A program made the position numbers and the translations under genes. The notes under the pieces are model-generated. The model ran no database searches. It saw nothing but the letters and a program-made list of their open reading frames with translations, and was not told the DNA's origin. This document shows, piece by piece, positions 33,397 through 42,622 of a stretch of DNA of 64,000 bases. Source of the DNA: CAXMST01 sp963793415. Its GTDB lineage: Bacteria > Actinomycetota > Thermoleophilia > Solirubrobacterales > 70-9. The first letter of the stretch is position 1; each line of letters begins with the position of its first letter. The stretch covers positions 930,001-994,000 of the forward strand of contig CAWCAC010000002.1 in NCBI GenBank assembly GCA_963793415.1, given 5' to 3'.

Positions 33397-33792
33397 ATGT
33401 ACGAGATCGATGACAGCGGATCAAGCATCGAGATCATCGTCGAGGACGTCGAGCCGGCGGCGCTCTTCACCGAAAGTCTGCTCGGTCTCAGCGACGTCCT
33501 TTCCGAGACAACGAAGGGGACCCCCGTCACCCACGAGGTGCGGCTCGGTCCGGCCGATCTCGAGGGACTGCTGCAGGGCTGGCTGGCCGAGTTGATCCGT
33601 CTCGCTGCCGAGGACGGCTTCGTGCCGGAGCGACTCGACAAGGAGCGCCTCGAGAGCACCACCTTCTCGGCCCGTATCGCCGGGGTGCGTGGCGTCCCGC
33701 GGGAAGAGATCCGCGCCGTCACCCTCAGCCGCCTCGAGACGCGACGCCTCGACGACGGCGCCTGGGCGGCGCGCGCCACGCTCGCCGTCTGA
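33397..33792 (+). CDS. Archease-family protein
   Basis: 131 residues, all of them the archease fold: DVEPAALFTESLLGLSDVLSE, VRLGPADLEGLLQGWLAELIRLAAEDGFV, and the closing TLSRLETRRLDDGAWAARATLAV. Archease assists the RNA ligase RtcB by promoting its guanylylation. No rtcB gene is in the window, so the partner must lie elsewhere or the protein has another role. The ATG is 16 nt after the H1-like gene. Confidence 0.78.
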   Translation: MYEIDDSGSSIEIIVEDVEPAALFTESLLGLSDVLSETTKGTPVTHEVRLGPADLEGLLQGWLAELIRLAAEDGFVPERLDKERLESTTFSARIAGVRGVPREEIRAVTLSRLETRRLDDGAWAARATLAV

Positions 33793-33809
33793 GGTCTGAG
33801 CGGAGGCGC

Positions 33810-35069
33810 CTAGGCGCCTCCGCTTCGCGTCGGGACCTCCGGCGCCTCGGCCAGCTCCGGCGCTCCGGGCGGGAGCTTCGCGGCCCACTCGCCGTAGCGG
33901 CGGCCGAGCGGGCCGGCGCTGAAGCCGTGTAGGAGGACGCTGAGCACGACGGTGAGCAGGGTCGTCAGCACGATCGTGTCGACGTTCTGGAACTCCTGCT
34001 CCTGCTCGAGCACGACCAGCGCCAGCACGACGGAGGCGAGCCCGCGAGGGCCGAACCAGCCGATGAAGGCGACCGTCTGCCGCCGCAGGCCCGATCCGAT
34101 CAGGGCGAGGGCAACGGCCAGCATCCGCACCAGGGTCAGGCTGAGCAGCGCGTAGACGACGATCCCCCAGGTGAGCTGGTCGAAGAGCTCGACCAGTGAG
34201 AGCCCCAGCGCGAAGAAGACGAAAGCGGCGACGACAGCTCCCTCCTCGTCCGCGAAGCCGAGCGCCGGCCGGCGCTCGGCCTGCATCAGCGAGCCCGCGG
34301 CCAGACCGCCGACGAACGCCGCGATGAAGCCGCTGCCTCCGAGGTGCTCGGTGAAGGTGAACAGCGCCACGGCGACGCCGGCCACGGCCAGCTGCTCCGA
34401 TCCCGGCGTCGACCAGCCGGCGCTGCGGGCGCGCCGCGTCAGCTCGCCGGCGACCGCGCCGACGATCAGGCCGGCGAGAATCCCGATCCCGATCTTCTCG
34501 ACCAGCGTCGTCGCCAGGAACGAGCCCGGCGCGAAACCCTCGCTCACGGTCGCGCCGGCCACGAACACGAGCAGGAACGGAACCGCGAGGCCGTCGTTGA
34601 GTCCGGCCTCGACGTTGAGCGTCTGGCGGATGAACCGCGGCACACGCTCGTCCTCGACGACGGCGGCGCCGAGCGCAGCATCGGTCGGCGCCAGGATCGC
34701 CGCCACGACAGCGCACTCCCAGAAGTCGAGTCCGTCGAGCAGCAGCGCCGCGATCGCGCCGCCGAGCCCGATCGACATCAGCATCCCCGCCCCGAGCAGC
34801 CGCAGTGGCGTTCCGGCTCCGCGGCGCAGGCGCCCGAGGTTGACGCGGGACGCATCGGCGAAGAGCACGAGGGCGAGCGCGATCTCCGCCAGCGCCAACA
34901 GGATCCCCGCGTCCTCGTCGCCGGGGGTCGGATCGAGAGCGCCCACCAGCGCCACCAGGGCGCCGGCGGCGACGAAGATCATCGGCCTGGTGACCCCGAC
35001 CCGCTCCGCCCGGGCCGCGACGAGACCGAAGACCGCGAAAACGGCAGCGAAGATTCCGAGCCCCAACAT
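33810..35069 (-). CDS. Cation/proton antiporter, CPA1-like
   Basis: 419 residues with 11-12 transmembrane helices from the ATG at 35069. AAILAPTDAALGAAVV holds the T-D of the exchanger core, NVEAGLNDGLAVPFLLVF the N-D motif of CPA1-type electroneutral exchangers, and FGPRGLASVVLALVVL the conserved helix near the C-terminus. It would exchange Na+ or K+ for H+. The longer frame to 35129 adds 20 residues without family resemblance; TAGGCT lies 8 nt before the ATG. Confidence 0.88.
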   Translation of the reverse strand: MLGLGIFAAVFAVFGLVAARAERVGVTRPMIFVAAGALVALVGALDPTPGDEDAGILLALAEIALALVLFADASRVNLGRLRRGAGTPLRLLGAGMLMSIGLGGAIAALLLDGLDFWECAVVAAILAPTDAALGAAVVEDERVPRFIRQTLNVEAGLNDGLAVPFLLVFVAGATVSEGFAPGSFLATTLVEKIGIGILAGLIVGAVAGELTRRARSAGWSTPGSEQLAVAGVAVALFTFTEHLGGSGFIAAFVGGLAAGSLMQAERRPALGFADEEGAVVAAFVFFALGLSLVELFDQLTWGIVVYALLSLTLVRMLAVALALIGSGLRRQTVAFIGWFGPRGLASVVLALVVLEQEQEFQNVDTIVLTTLLTVVLSVLLHGFSAGPLGRRYGEWAAKLPPGAPELAEAPEVPTRSGGA

Positions 35070-35077
35070 AGGCAGCG

Positions 35078-35083
35078 AGCCTA
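35078..35083 (-). promoter_or_regulatory. -10 box TAGGCT of antiporter gene
   Basis: Minus-strand TAGGCT ends 8 nt before the ATG at 35069. Confidence 0.45.
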
Positions 35084-35191
35084 TTCCGAAGCGGGACGGG
35101 CTGGTCGCTGCGATAAGGTTCCGGCGCACCGAGGGGGAAGACCGGGGAACGGGCGCGCCGCCTGCGTGCCAGCGAAAAAGGAGAGAGCTTG

Positions 35192-36532
35192 ATGTCGAGG
35201 GGAATCCGCGTAGCTGGCCTGTTCGCCGCTGTCGCCGTGGTCGCAGTGCTGTTCACCGCCGAGGCGGGCGCTGCTTCCAAGTACGTCACGATCAAGGGAG
35301 CGCCGGCGGCGGGCCCGAAGCAGTTCGACAAGGTCTTCGTCGAGAAGTTCGGTTCGAAGCAGGCGGACAACGTGCTCGTGCTGATCCCCGGGACCGGCGG
35401 TGGCGCCGGCAGCGTCGCCCCGATCGCCCGCGATCTCTCCAAGCAGGTCAAGGACCTGCAGGTCTGGAGCTTCGATCGCCGCGAGCAGGCGTTCGAGGAC
35501 ACCTCGGGGTTCGAGTCCGGCGACGCAGAGGAGGCGCAGGACTACTACCTCGGCTTCCAGTACGACAGGGTCCTTCCGGAAGATGTCCCGTTCGTCTCCG
35601 AGTGGGGCTTCGCGACGGAGATGAACGACCTGCATCGCGTGATTGCAAAGGCCTCGAAGGGCGGCCGCAAGGTGATCCTCGGAGGTCACTCCCGTGGCGC
35701 CTCCTCGGTCGTCTCCTACGCGGCCTGGGACTTCAAGGGGGATGGGCCGGGGTTCGAGGACCTCGACGGCCTCGTCCTGATCGACGGCGGCCTCGCCGCG
35801 TTCGGCCCCGAGGACTTCTCGCTCGAGGACGCGCAGGCGCGTCTGGCCGAGATCGAGGCCGGCGACATGTTCAGCGACCCGCTCGGAGCGGGTCTGCCCG
35901 AGGTCGGACCGATCTTCTCCGAGGTGGCGGCGCTGACCGCGCGCGAGGATCCCGACGGCCCCTCGTCGCTGCAGTCGAATCCGATCGTCGCCGGGGCCGG
36001 TTTGGCCCCGCCGTATCCGGTCACGAACGAGGGCCTGCTCGGCTACCTGTTCGACAAGACCTACTCTCCGCTCGGCGCGTCGCTGCAGATCCGCGCCGGT
36101 GACTTCGGCAGCGGCGATCCGAAGCCCTGGGTCAGCGGTGAGAACACGCCGATCGAGGACTTTGCGAAGGCGTTCGGCCGCGAGCCCGGCAACGCGACCG
36201 AGTGGTACTACCCGAACCGCATGATCCTCGACACGGCCGCCGCCAATGCGCTCAAGCGCACGCCCGCGGCGGACTTCCTCGGGCTGCGGCTGTTCAACAC
36301 CAAGCGAATCGATACGCCGCTGTACGTGTTCCAGACAGAGTTGACTGACGGTGGCGTCTTCGAGGGCGCCAACACGCTGATCGACAAGTCGAAGATCAAG
36401 GACGCGAAGCTCGTCGACGGGAGCAAGTCGACCAGCCACCTCGACCCGACCTTGGCGCCGGCGAAGACGAACAAGTTCACGAAGACCGTAAAGCCGTTCC
36501 TACGGCAGATCATCAAGAACAAGGAGCGTTGA
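35192..36532 (+). CDS. Secreted alpha/beta hydrolase
   Basis: 446 residues from the ATG at 35192, which follows AAAAAGGAGAG. The signal peptide is VAGLFAAVAVVAVLFTAEAGA. NVLVLIPGTGGGAG is the oxyanion-hole strand, and VILGGHSRGASSV the nucleophile elbow (Ser near residue 166). A long insertion (residues ~180-330) separates it from the C-terminal part, where VYVFQTELTDGG and SKSTSHLDPTLAP carry the likely late His. Lipase or esterase activity is probable; substrate unknown. The stop overlaps the sulfatase start by 3 nt, so both are in one operon. Confidence 0.82.
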   Translation: MSRGIRVAGLFAAVAVVAVLFTAEAGAASKYVTIKGAPAAGPKQFDKVFVEKFGSKQADNVLVLIPGTGGGAGSVAPIARDLSKQVKDLQVWSFDRREQAFEDTSGFESGDAEEAQDYYLGFQYDRVLPEDVPFVSEWGFATEMNDLHRVIAKASKGGRKVILGGHSRGASSVVSYAAWDFKGDGPGFEDLDGLVLIDGGLAAFGPEDFSLEDAQARLAEIEAGDMFSDPLGAGLPEVGPIFSEVAALTAREDPDGPSSLQSNPIVAGAGLAPPYPVTNEGLLGYLFDKTYSPLGASLQIRAGDFGSGDPKPWVSGENTPIEDFAKAFGREPGNATEWYYPNRMILDTAAANALKRTPAADFLGLRLFNTKRIDTPLYVFQTELTDGGVFEGANTLIDKSKIKDAKLVDGSKSTSHLDPTLAPAKTNKFTKTVKPFLRQIIKNKER

Positions 36533-38190
36533 GCGAAGTGGCATCGGGGGTAACGGGCAGACGGATTGCGGGGGGAGTCCGCACCGCGGCGCTGCTGGCG
36601 CTCGCGCTCACCGCACTGGCGACGCTGTGGACGGCGGCTGACGCCTCGGCCAAGGCAGGCTCTTCGCAGCCGAACATCATCGTCATCGAGACCGACGATC
36701 AGATCGTCAGCGACCTCGACGTGATGCCCACGGTGAAGAAGCAGATCATCGACCGCGGCACGAGCTTCGAGAACTTCTTCAACTCCTACCCGCTCTGCTG
36801 TCCGTCGCGGACGGCGTTCCTCACGGGTCAGTTCGCGCACAACCACCACGTCGAGAGCAACTTCGAGTCGAACGAGGGCGGCTACTACCAGTTCCAGTCG
36901 CTGCCCGGCAAGCTCAACGAGAGCAACTCGCTCGGCTCGTGGATGCAGGATGCGGGCTACCGCACGGCGCTCGTGGGCAAGTACCTGAACGAGTACGGCG
37001 CCAAGGATCGGACCGAGGTTCCCCCGGGCTGGGACCGCTGGGCCGCATTGATCGACAACTCGACCTACGACTACTTCAACTACGCCATGAACATCGACGG
37101 CAAGGTCAAGTTCTGGGGCGACCGCGAGTACGCGGAGTCCCAGCTCGAACTCGCCACGTGGAGCAACGAGACTCCGCCGAACTCCTTCGCGGAGCTGCTC
37201 GCGCTGTTCGCGAAGGCATTCGAGCCCTACGACTACTTCGGGACCCAGAAGCCGAGTGACTACTCCATGGACACGAACGGGCGCTACGCGGCGGACTTCG
37301 TCGGGAAGGCAGCTCCGAAGAGGAAGCCGTTCTTCCTCTGGTACACGCCGCCGGCCCCGCACGCCGAGGACACCAACCACATCCAGGGCCTGCGCCCGGG
37401 GGCGCCGGAGCCCGATCCGCGGCCACCGTACCGCTACCGGCACACCTTCGACGACATGCAGGCGCCGAGGAGCCCATCTTTCAACGAGGCCGACGTCTCC
37501 GACAAGGCGGCCAACGTGCGCGACCTGCCGAAGCTGACCGACGCCCAGGTCGACGAGATCGACGCCAACTACCGCGGCCGCCTCGGAGCTGTGTTGTCGG
37601 TCGACGATCAGGTCAAGCGGATCCTCAGGCAGGTGCGCCGGGCCGGCGAGCTCCGGAACACCTACATCGTCTACACCTCCGACAACGGCTACATGCAGGG
37701 CGACCATCGCCTTCGCAGCTCCAAGTTCCTGCCCTACGAGCCGGGGATCAGGTTGCCCGCGGTCGTCCGCGGCCCCGGCATCGACAAGGGCGCCACCGTC
37801 AGCGGCAACGCGATCGACGTGGACTGGGCGCCGACGATCCTCGACATGGCGAACGGCGACCCGGGCCGGGTCATGGATGGGCTCTCGCTGCTCCCCGCTG
37901 CGCAGGGGAGAAAGCCCTTGCCCGACCGGGACATCCCGCTCGAGGCCCTGAAGCCTCTGCTCAGGTTCCACACACCGCTCACGGCGTTCGACCTGCCCTT
38001 CTATGGCGTGCGAACCGACCGCTACAAGTTCATCCAGTGGTCGTTCGACGAGCGCGAGCTCTACGACCTCGAGAAGGACCCGTTCGAACTCGAGAACCTG
38101 GCCGGCAAGCCGAAGTACGCCGACCTCGAGGCGAAGCTGGCAAAGCGCGCCGAGCAGCTCAGCGACTGCGTCGGCGCCGAGTGCCGCTGA
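36529..38190 (+). CDS. Secreted sulfatase
   Basis: 553 residues if read from the TTG at 36529 (overlapping the hydrolase stop); a GTG at 36538 is a good alternative, 11 nt after AAGGAG. Tat-less signal peptide (TAALLALALTALATLWTAADASA). The type I sulfatase motif is C-C-P-S-R-T (C90-x-P-S-R), where Cys90 would be converted to formylglycine. NIIVIETDDQ gives the metal-binding Asp pair, GKYLNEYG and FFLWYTPPAPH family residues, and VYTSDNGYMQGDH the second metal site. It hydrolyses a sulfate ester or, in related enzymes, a phosphonate. The pair with the hydrolase suggests a coupled extracellular degradation path. Confidence 0.88.
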   Translation: MSEVASGVTGRRIAGGVRTAALLALALTALATLWTAADASAKAGSSQPNIIVIETDDQIVSDLDVMPTVKKQIIDRGTSFENFFNSYPLCCPSRTAFLTGQFAHNHHVESNFESNEGGYYQFQSLPGKLNESNSLGSWMQDAGYRTALVGKYLNEYGAKDRTEVPPGWDRWAALIDNSTYDYFNYAMNIDGKVKFWGDREYAESQLELATWSNETPPNSFAELLALFAKAFEPYDYFGTQKPSDYSMDTNGRYAADFVGKAAPKRKPFFLWYTPPAPHAEDTNHIQGLRPGAPEPDPRPPYRYRHTFDDMQAPRSPSFNEADVSDKAANVRDLPKLTDAQVDEIDANYRGRLGAVLSVDDQVKRILRQVRRAGELRNTYIVYTSDNGYMQGDHRLRSSKFLPYEPGIRLPAVVRGPGIDKGATVSGNAIDVDWAPTILDMANGDPGRVMDGLSLLPAAQGRKPLPDRDIPLEALKPLLRFHTPLTAFDLPFYGVRTDRYKFIQWSFDERELYDLEKDPFELENLAGKPKYADLEAKLAKRAEQLSDCVGAECR

Positions 38191-38238
38191 GCGCGGTTCC
38201 CGGCCCGGCCCGGGTGCTGCCGCAGGCCGGCGCTCAGC
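38186..38238. terminator. Bidirectional hairpin between convergent genes
   Basis: GCTGAGCGC (38186-38194) pairs with GCGCTCAGC (38230-38238). Both arms contain the stop codons of the two converging genes, and a CG-rich inner part can fold further. Confidence 0.4.
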
Positions 38239-39016
38239 GCGCGGTCCAGCCGCCGTCGACCGCGAGTGTCTGCCCGGTCACGTAGGTCGAGGCCTCGGAG
38301 GCGAGGAACAGCAACGCCCCGTCGAGCTCATCGATCCGGCCGGGCCTACCGAGTGGAGTTCGCTCGCTCACGAACCGGTCGCCCTCGGCCGTGGCAAGGA
38401 ACTCCGATGTCATCTCGGTCGGGAACCAGCCCGGTGCGATCGCGTTGACGCGGACGCCGCGATCCGCCCAGCGGACTGCGAGCTCGCGCGTCAGGTTGAC
38501 GATTGCGCCCTTCGTGGCGGCGTAGGACGGGGTGTCCTCGCCGTCCCCTGCCACCAGCCCGCTGATCGAGGCTGTGTTGACGATCGCGCCGCTGCCACGA
38601 GCGAGCATCACGGCCCCGGCCTCGCGCGCGCACGCGTACGCGCCGGTCAGGTTGATGGCCACGACCTCCCGGAAAGAGGCCACTGTCTCCGTGCGTCCGT
38701 CCTCCTCGACGGCGATGCCGGCGTTGTTGACGAGCACATCGATCGGCCCATAGGCGTCGGTCGCACCGGCTACCAGGGCTTCGACCGAGGCGTCGTCGCT
38801 GACATCGCAGCGGATCGCCAACGCCTCTCCGCCGTCGGAGCGGATTCGCTCCGCGGCCTCCTCGATCCTCTCGGCGCGCCTCGCAGCGAGCACGACGCGG
38901 GCGCCGGCCGCGGACAGGGTCTCGGTGAATCGGGCCCCGAGCCCGGCTGAGGCACCGGTGACGAGCGCGACCTTCCCGTCGAGGCGGAAGCGGCGGGTCG
39001 GATCCTCGCGCGGCAC
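38234..39016 (-). CDS. Short-chain dehydrogenase/reductase
   Basis: 260 residues from the GTG at 39016. TGASAGLG is the TGxxxGxG cofactor loop, NNAG follows at ~97, the catalytic Ser is in NTASISGLV, and YAATK gives Tyr and Lys. The end VTGQTLAVDGGWTAR is standard for the family. NAD(P)H-dependent oxidoreductase of unknown substrate. It starts 4 nt after the hydrolase-cyclase gene, so the two are one transcript. Confidence 0.92.
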   Translation of the reverse strand: MPREDPTRRFRLDGKVALVTGASAGLGARFTETLSAAGARVVLAARRAERIEEAAERIRSDGGEALAIRCDVSDDASVEALVAGATDAYGPIDVLVNNAGIAVEEDGRTETVASFREVVAINLTGAYACAREAGAVMLARGSGAIVNTASISGLVAGDGEDTPSYAATKGAIVNLTRELAVRWADRGVRVNAIAPGWFPTEMTSEFLATAEGDRFVSERTPLGRPGRIDELDGALLFLASEASTYVTGQTLAVDGGWTAR

Positions 39017-39020
39017 GTGA

Positions 39021-40361
39021 TCAGGCCTCGGTGTCGCCGGCCACGGCGAACAACGGCCACTGGCCTGGCACGCCCCTGAGCTCGTGAATACCGCGCTCGG
39101 AGAACGCCAGCCCCGATCCGATCACGAGATCCCTGACCGTTCCCGTTGTCGTCACCTCGCCCGGGCGCCCGGCCGACTCGGCGCGCGCGGCGATGTGGAC
39201 CGCGATCCCGGCGATGTCGTCGCCGATCAACTCGCACTCGCCCGTGTGGATACCAGAGCGTGTCTCGAGTCCCAGCGACTTGGTGCTGTCGCGCAGCGCG
39301 AGCGCGGCGCGGACCGCCTGGGCCGGGCCGTCGAAGGTCGCAAGAAGACCGTCGCCGGTGCTCTTGATGAAGCGACCGCCGTGGCGGTCGACCTCGTGCC
39401 GCCAGCGCCTGCCGCAGTCGTCCAGGCGGTCTCGCCAGGTCCGGTCTCCGAGCTCGGCGGCCAGCCGCGTCGAGTCGACGAGATCGGTGAACAGCACGGT
39501 CGAGAGCACGCGCTGCACGGGCGCTGAAGCCGGGCGGCCGGTGAGGAACTCCTCGATCTCGTCGACGACGGCGTCGCCGTCGCCAATCCATGGAATGTGG
39601 TCATCTCCGGGCAGCTCCCTGCCGATCGCGTCCGGGATGCCGTCGGCGACCGTCCGGGAGAAGCGTGGCGGCAGCACGCGGTCGCCCTCGCGCCAGATCA
39701 CGAGCGTCGGGATCCGCACCAGGGGCAGAAGTGCGCGCACGTCGAGCTTGCGATACATCTCCATCAGAGTCCGGGCGGCGCCGGGACCGGCACCCCAGCG
39801 CATCAGCTGCGCCCACCAATCGCGCTGCACCGGGTTGCCGGCATCCGACGGCCCCCAGAGGTCGAGGGTGTCGGGATCGCCCCAGCGGTCGCGCATGATC
39901 GTCTCGATCCGCTTGAGGCGTTCAGGTGTCAGGCCTTCGGGGTAGTCGGGGGCCCGCGAGAGCCGGGCGTAGCTGCCGAACTGGATCATGTGGCTGATCC
40001 GTTCCGGATGGGTCGCGGCGAGCATCGTCGCGGCCGGTCCACCCTCGGATACGCCGAAGACTGCGGCTCGCTCCGAGCCGACGGCGTCGAGCACGGCGAT
40101 TGCGTCGGCGGCGATGTTCTCGAGCGTGTAGGCACCGCCGGAGTCGGAGAGCCCCTGGCCCCGCTTGTCGAATGCGATCAGTCGCGAGAACGACGAGATC
40201 CGGTCCCAGAAACGGGCCGCGGCCTCGTTCCCGAAGAGGATCCCGAGGTGGCTGACGAACCCCGGCACGTAGAGCAGATCGATCGGCCCCGAGCCGCGGA
40301 CCGTGTAGGCGATCGACAGGTCGCCGTTGGTGGCGTAGTTGATGTCCGGGGTCTCGCTCAT
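39021..40361 (-). CDS. Alpha/beta hydrolase fused to a class III nucleotidyl cyclase domain
   Basis: 446 residues from the ATG at 40361; TACCCT (complement of 40374-40379) is the likely -10. Residues 1-270 are a hydrolase: AFDKRGQGLSD and the nucleophile elbow GVSEGG (Ser105), late His in GDDHIPWIG. Residues ~285-440 are a class III adenylyl/guanylyl cyclase: STVLFTDLVDSTRLAAEL with the metal Asp, FIKSTGDGLLATFDGPAQAVRAAL with the second Asp, and GIAVHIAARAESAGRPGEV, where the usual transition-state Asn (VNxAAR) is His. That change is common in hydrolase-cyclase fusions of actinobacteria, so activity is uncertain. It would link a small-molecule hydrolase to cyclic-nucleotide signalling. Confidence 0.88.
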   Translation of the reverse strand: MSETPDINYATNGDLSIAYTVRGSGPIDLLYVPGFVSHLGILFGNEAAARFWDRISSFSRLIAFDKRGQGLSDSGGAYTLENIAADAIAVLDAVGSERAAVFGVSEGGPAATMLAATHPERISHMIQFGSYARLSRAPDYPEGLTPERLKRIETIMRDRWGDPDTLDLWGPSDAGNPVQRDWWAQLMRWGAGPGAARTLMEMYRKLDVRALLPLVRIPTLVIWREGDRVLPPRFSRTVADGIPDAIGRELPGDDHIPWIGDGDAVVDEIEEFLTGRPASAPVQRVLSTVLFTDLVDSTRLAAELGDRTWRDRLDDCGRRWRHEVDRHGGRFIKSTGDGLLATFDGPAQAVRAALALRDSTKSLGLETRSGIHTGECELIGDDIAGIAVHIAARAESAGRPGEVTTTGTVRDLVIGSGLAFSERGIHELRGVPGQWPLFAVAGDTEA

Positions 40362-40463
40362 GCTCTCGAACCGAGGGTACTCGCCCCTTCCCCCGCTGAC
40401 TGGATCGCCGCGGCGCGATGGGGGATACTCCTGCCGACCAGTATTCGCGAGGGAGGGGCCCAG

Positions 40464-40874
40464 ATGACACTGACGACACCGATCACCAGAGCCGTTGTGC
40501 TGATCGTGGCGATTGCCGCCGCGCTCGTTCCCGCGATCGCGCTCGCCGGTGGCAACACGTACCCGACCGCCTACACGAAGTTCAAGTACGAGCTCAAGAA
40601 CGGTGAGGCCTCGTTCAAGGGCCAGATCGACTCGACCAAGGGCAACTGCGTCAAGGATCGCAAGGTCGTGCTCTACCGCAAGAAGAACGGCGACAAGAAG
40701 AAGCTCGGCGGTGACCACACGAACAACAAGGGCAAGTTCGACATCGATCTCGGCATGGGCGCCCCCAAGAACGGCACCTACTTCTCCGAGGTCAACCAGG
40801 CCAAGATCGGCAACTCGGGCAACAAGAACACCTGCCTCTCGCAACAGTCGCCGAAGGTCAAGCTGAGCAGCTGA
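40464..40874 (+). CDS. Small secreted protein, paralog-like to the one at the left edge
   Basis: 136 residues; ATG after GGGAGGGG. The signal peptide is AVVLIVAIAAALVPAIALA. The mature part (TKFKYELKNGEASFKGQIDS, CVKDRKVVLYRKKNG, FDIDLGMG, YFSEVNQAKIG, CLSQQSPKVKLS) is Lys-rich and beta-like with two cysteines, and its strand order matches the partial protein at 1-417. The family is frequent in Solirubrobacterales-like genomes; the function is unknown. Confidence 0.78.
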   Translation: MTLTTPITRAVVLIVAIAAALVPAIALAGGNTYPTAYTKFKYELKNGEASFKGQIDSTKGNCVKDRKVVLYRKKNGDKKKLGGDHTNNKGKFDIDLGMGAPKNGTYFSEVNQAKIGNSGNKNTCLSQQSPKVKLSS

Positions 40875-40935
40875 GCCACGCCGACCGGGTCAGCTGAGCT
40901 GGGGCCGAACCGGCTCCGGCGGCGACCTGGGTCTC

Positions 40936-40941
40936 TACCCT
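40936..40941 (+). promoter_or_regulatory. -10 box TACCCT of serine hydrolase gene
   Basis: Ends 9 nt before the ATG at 40951. Confidence 0.45.
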
Positions 40942-40950
40942 GCGACGGCG

Positions 40951-42552
40951 ATGGCAGAGATGCTGCAGGGAAGGGGACGGGTGGCGCTCGCCGCTGCGCT
41001 GGCGCTGGCGGCAGTCGCCGTCCTGGTGGGCGGGCCCGATCGGACCGCGGCCGCCACTCACTGCAAGGAGCCACTCGCGCAGGGCTGGGAGCGGGCGACT
41101 CCGGCCGCCGCCGGAATGGACGCCGCGAAGCTGCAGGACGCGATCGATTACGGAACCAGCCAGGGCGGGCTCGCCGTGCGCGTGTTCCGCTACGGCTGTC
41201 TGGTCGGCTCCGACCGGCTCGCGCCAGGCAACGACAGAGTCCGCTTCGAGAGTTGGTCGCTGGGCAAGTCGGTGACCTCGCTGCTGTTCGGCCGGGCGAT
41301 GACGAAGGGCTTGATCTCGCCCGACGACCGGGTCGGGGCGCTGTTGCCGGAGGCCGACGAGGCGCACGGCGCCGTCACCATGGAGGACCTGCTGACGATG
41401 AGCTCGGGCGTCCACTGGAACGGCCTCCGCGACTACAACATCGTCACTCAGACCGACCGGGTCGGGGACTGGCTGACGCTCCCCTTCGACCACGAGCCGG
41501 GCACCTACTTCGAGTACGCGCAGAGCGCCGTCGCGATCCTGCCGAAGGCGATCGAGCGCGCCACCGGCTCGGACCCGCGGCAGTTCATGCAGCGTCAGCT
41601 GATGTCGAAGATCGGGATCGAGCCCTCGAGCTGGGATTGGCAGCGCGACAGCAAGGGCAACATCCAGGGCTTCTGGGGCGCGCGGATGAGAATCGACGAC
41701 TTCGCCCGGCTCGGCGAGCTGATGCGCCGCGATGGCCGCTGGCGCGGCGAGCAGCTGCTCTCGCCCGAGTACCTCCGCCGTGCGGTGACGCCGTCGGCGA
41801 CGAACGGCTGTTACGGCTGGCTGATCTGGGTCAACAGCGCCAAGCCGTGCATCGGACCGCGAATCACCGATCGCGACGTCGTCGACGCCTACGGCTACCC
41901 GGGCACGCCTCGCGATGGCTTCGTCTTCAGCGGTCTGTTCGGTCAGATCGTCGCCGTCTTCCCAAGCCAGGGGATCGTGATCGCACGCAACGGCCAGGAC
42001 AGCCCGACGACGCTGGCCGGGGCGACCGAGTGGCAGCTCGAGCTGTTCCGGCGCGTGCTCGGCTCGATCACCGACGAGCCGGTCGAGCTGCCCGAGGACC
42101 CACCGGGCGAGACGGTCGAGGCGGTCGACGGTGGCTTTCAGAACGCGATCCTGAATCCCGGCGAGTACGTCCAGGGGGCCGTCCCGGATCCGCTGCCGCC
42201 GGCGGGCCCGGCGCGGGTCCGAGTACCGGTCCTGGGCGAGGGCGGCAAGGGCATCAAGGGGCGCCGCGCCTTCGTCCGCGTCGGCTGCCCGACCGCCCCC
42301 GAGGGCGCGGTCCAGACCTGCGCCGGCGATCTCCGCGCCAAGGGCGCCCGCCGGGCCGGATACCGGATCGCGGCGGGAGAGAGCCAACGCGTGGGGCTGA
42401 AGCTGCGGCGCGCCACGCTGAAGCGCTTGATCCGGCGCGGCCGGATCACGCTCGCGGTCGAGGCGCACAACCGTGACGCGCTCGACGGCAGCTCCTCGTC
42501 CCGGCGGCTGCGCTGGCACGACGCCGCCGACGGTCCCCGCAAGGGCTTCTGA
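40951..42552 (+). CDS. Secreted serine hydrolase, beta-lactamase/class C family
   Basis: 533 residues with a signal peptide (VALAAALALAAVAVLVGG). The S-x-x-K is SLGKS (in FESWSLGKSVTSLLFGRAM), the Y-x-N-type motif is YAQSA, and the third family segment is weak. SSGVHWNGL and GYGYPGT are typical of class C-like esterases/peptidases. Residues ~390-533 form a separate Arg/Gly-rich beta domain. It could act on esters, D-amino-acid peptides or beta-lactams; nothing decides. The gene stands alone. Confidence 0.85.
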   Translation: MAEMLQGRGRVALAAALALAAVAVLVGGPDRTAAATHCKEPLAQGWERATPAAAGMDAAKLQDAIDYGTSQGGLAVRVFRYGCLVGSDRLAPGNDRVRFESWSLGKSVTSLLFGRAMTKGLISPDDRVGALLPEADEAHGAVTMEDLLTMSSGVHWNGLRDYNIVTQTDRVGDWLTLPFDHEPGTYFEYAQSAVAILPKAIERATGSDPRQFMQRQLMSKIGIEPSSWDWQRDSKGNIQGFWGARMRIDDFARLGELMRRDGRWRGEQLLSPEYLRRAVTPSATNGCYGWLIWVNSAKPCIGPRITDRDVVDAYGYPGTPRDGFVFSGLFGQIVAVFPSQGIVIARNGQDSPTTLAGATEWQLELFRRVLGSITDEPVELPEDPPGETVEAVDGGFQNAILNPGEYVQGAVPDPLPPAGPARVRVPVLGEGGKGIKGRRAFVRVGCPTAPEGAVQTCAGDLRAKGARRAGYRIAAGESQRVGLKLRRATLKRLIRRGRITLAVEAHNRDALDGSSSSRRLRWHDAADGPRKGF

Positions 42553-42622
42553 GGCCCGGCGGCGGCGGCCGCTCGCATAAGCTTGGCGCCGTTCACCGCA
42601 GGCGATCCGTGAGAGGGCCGAG

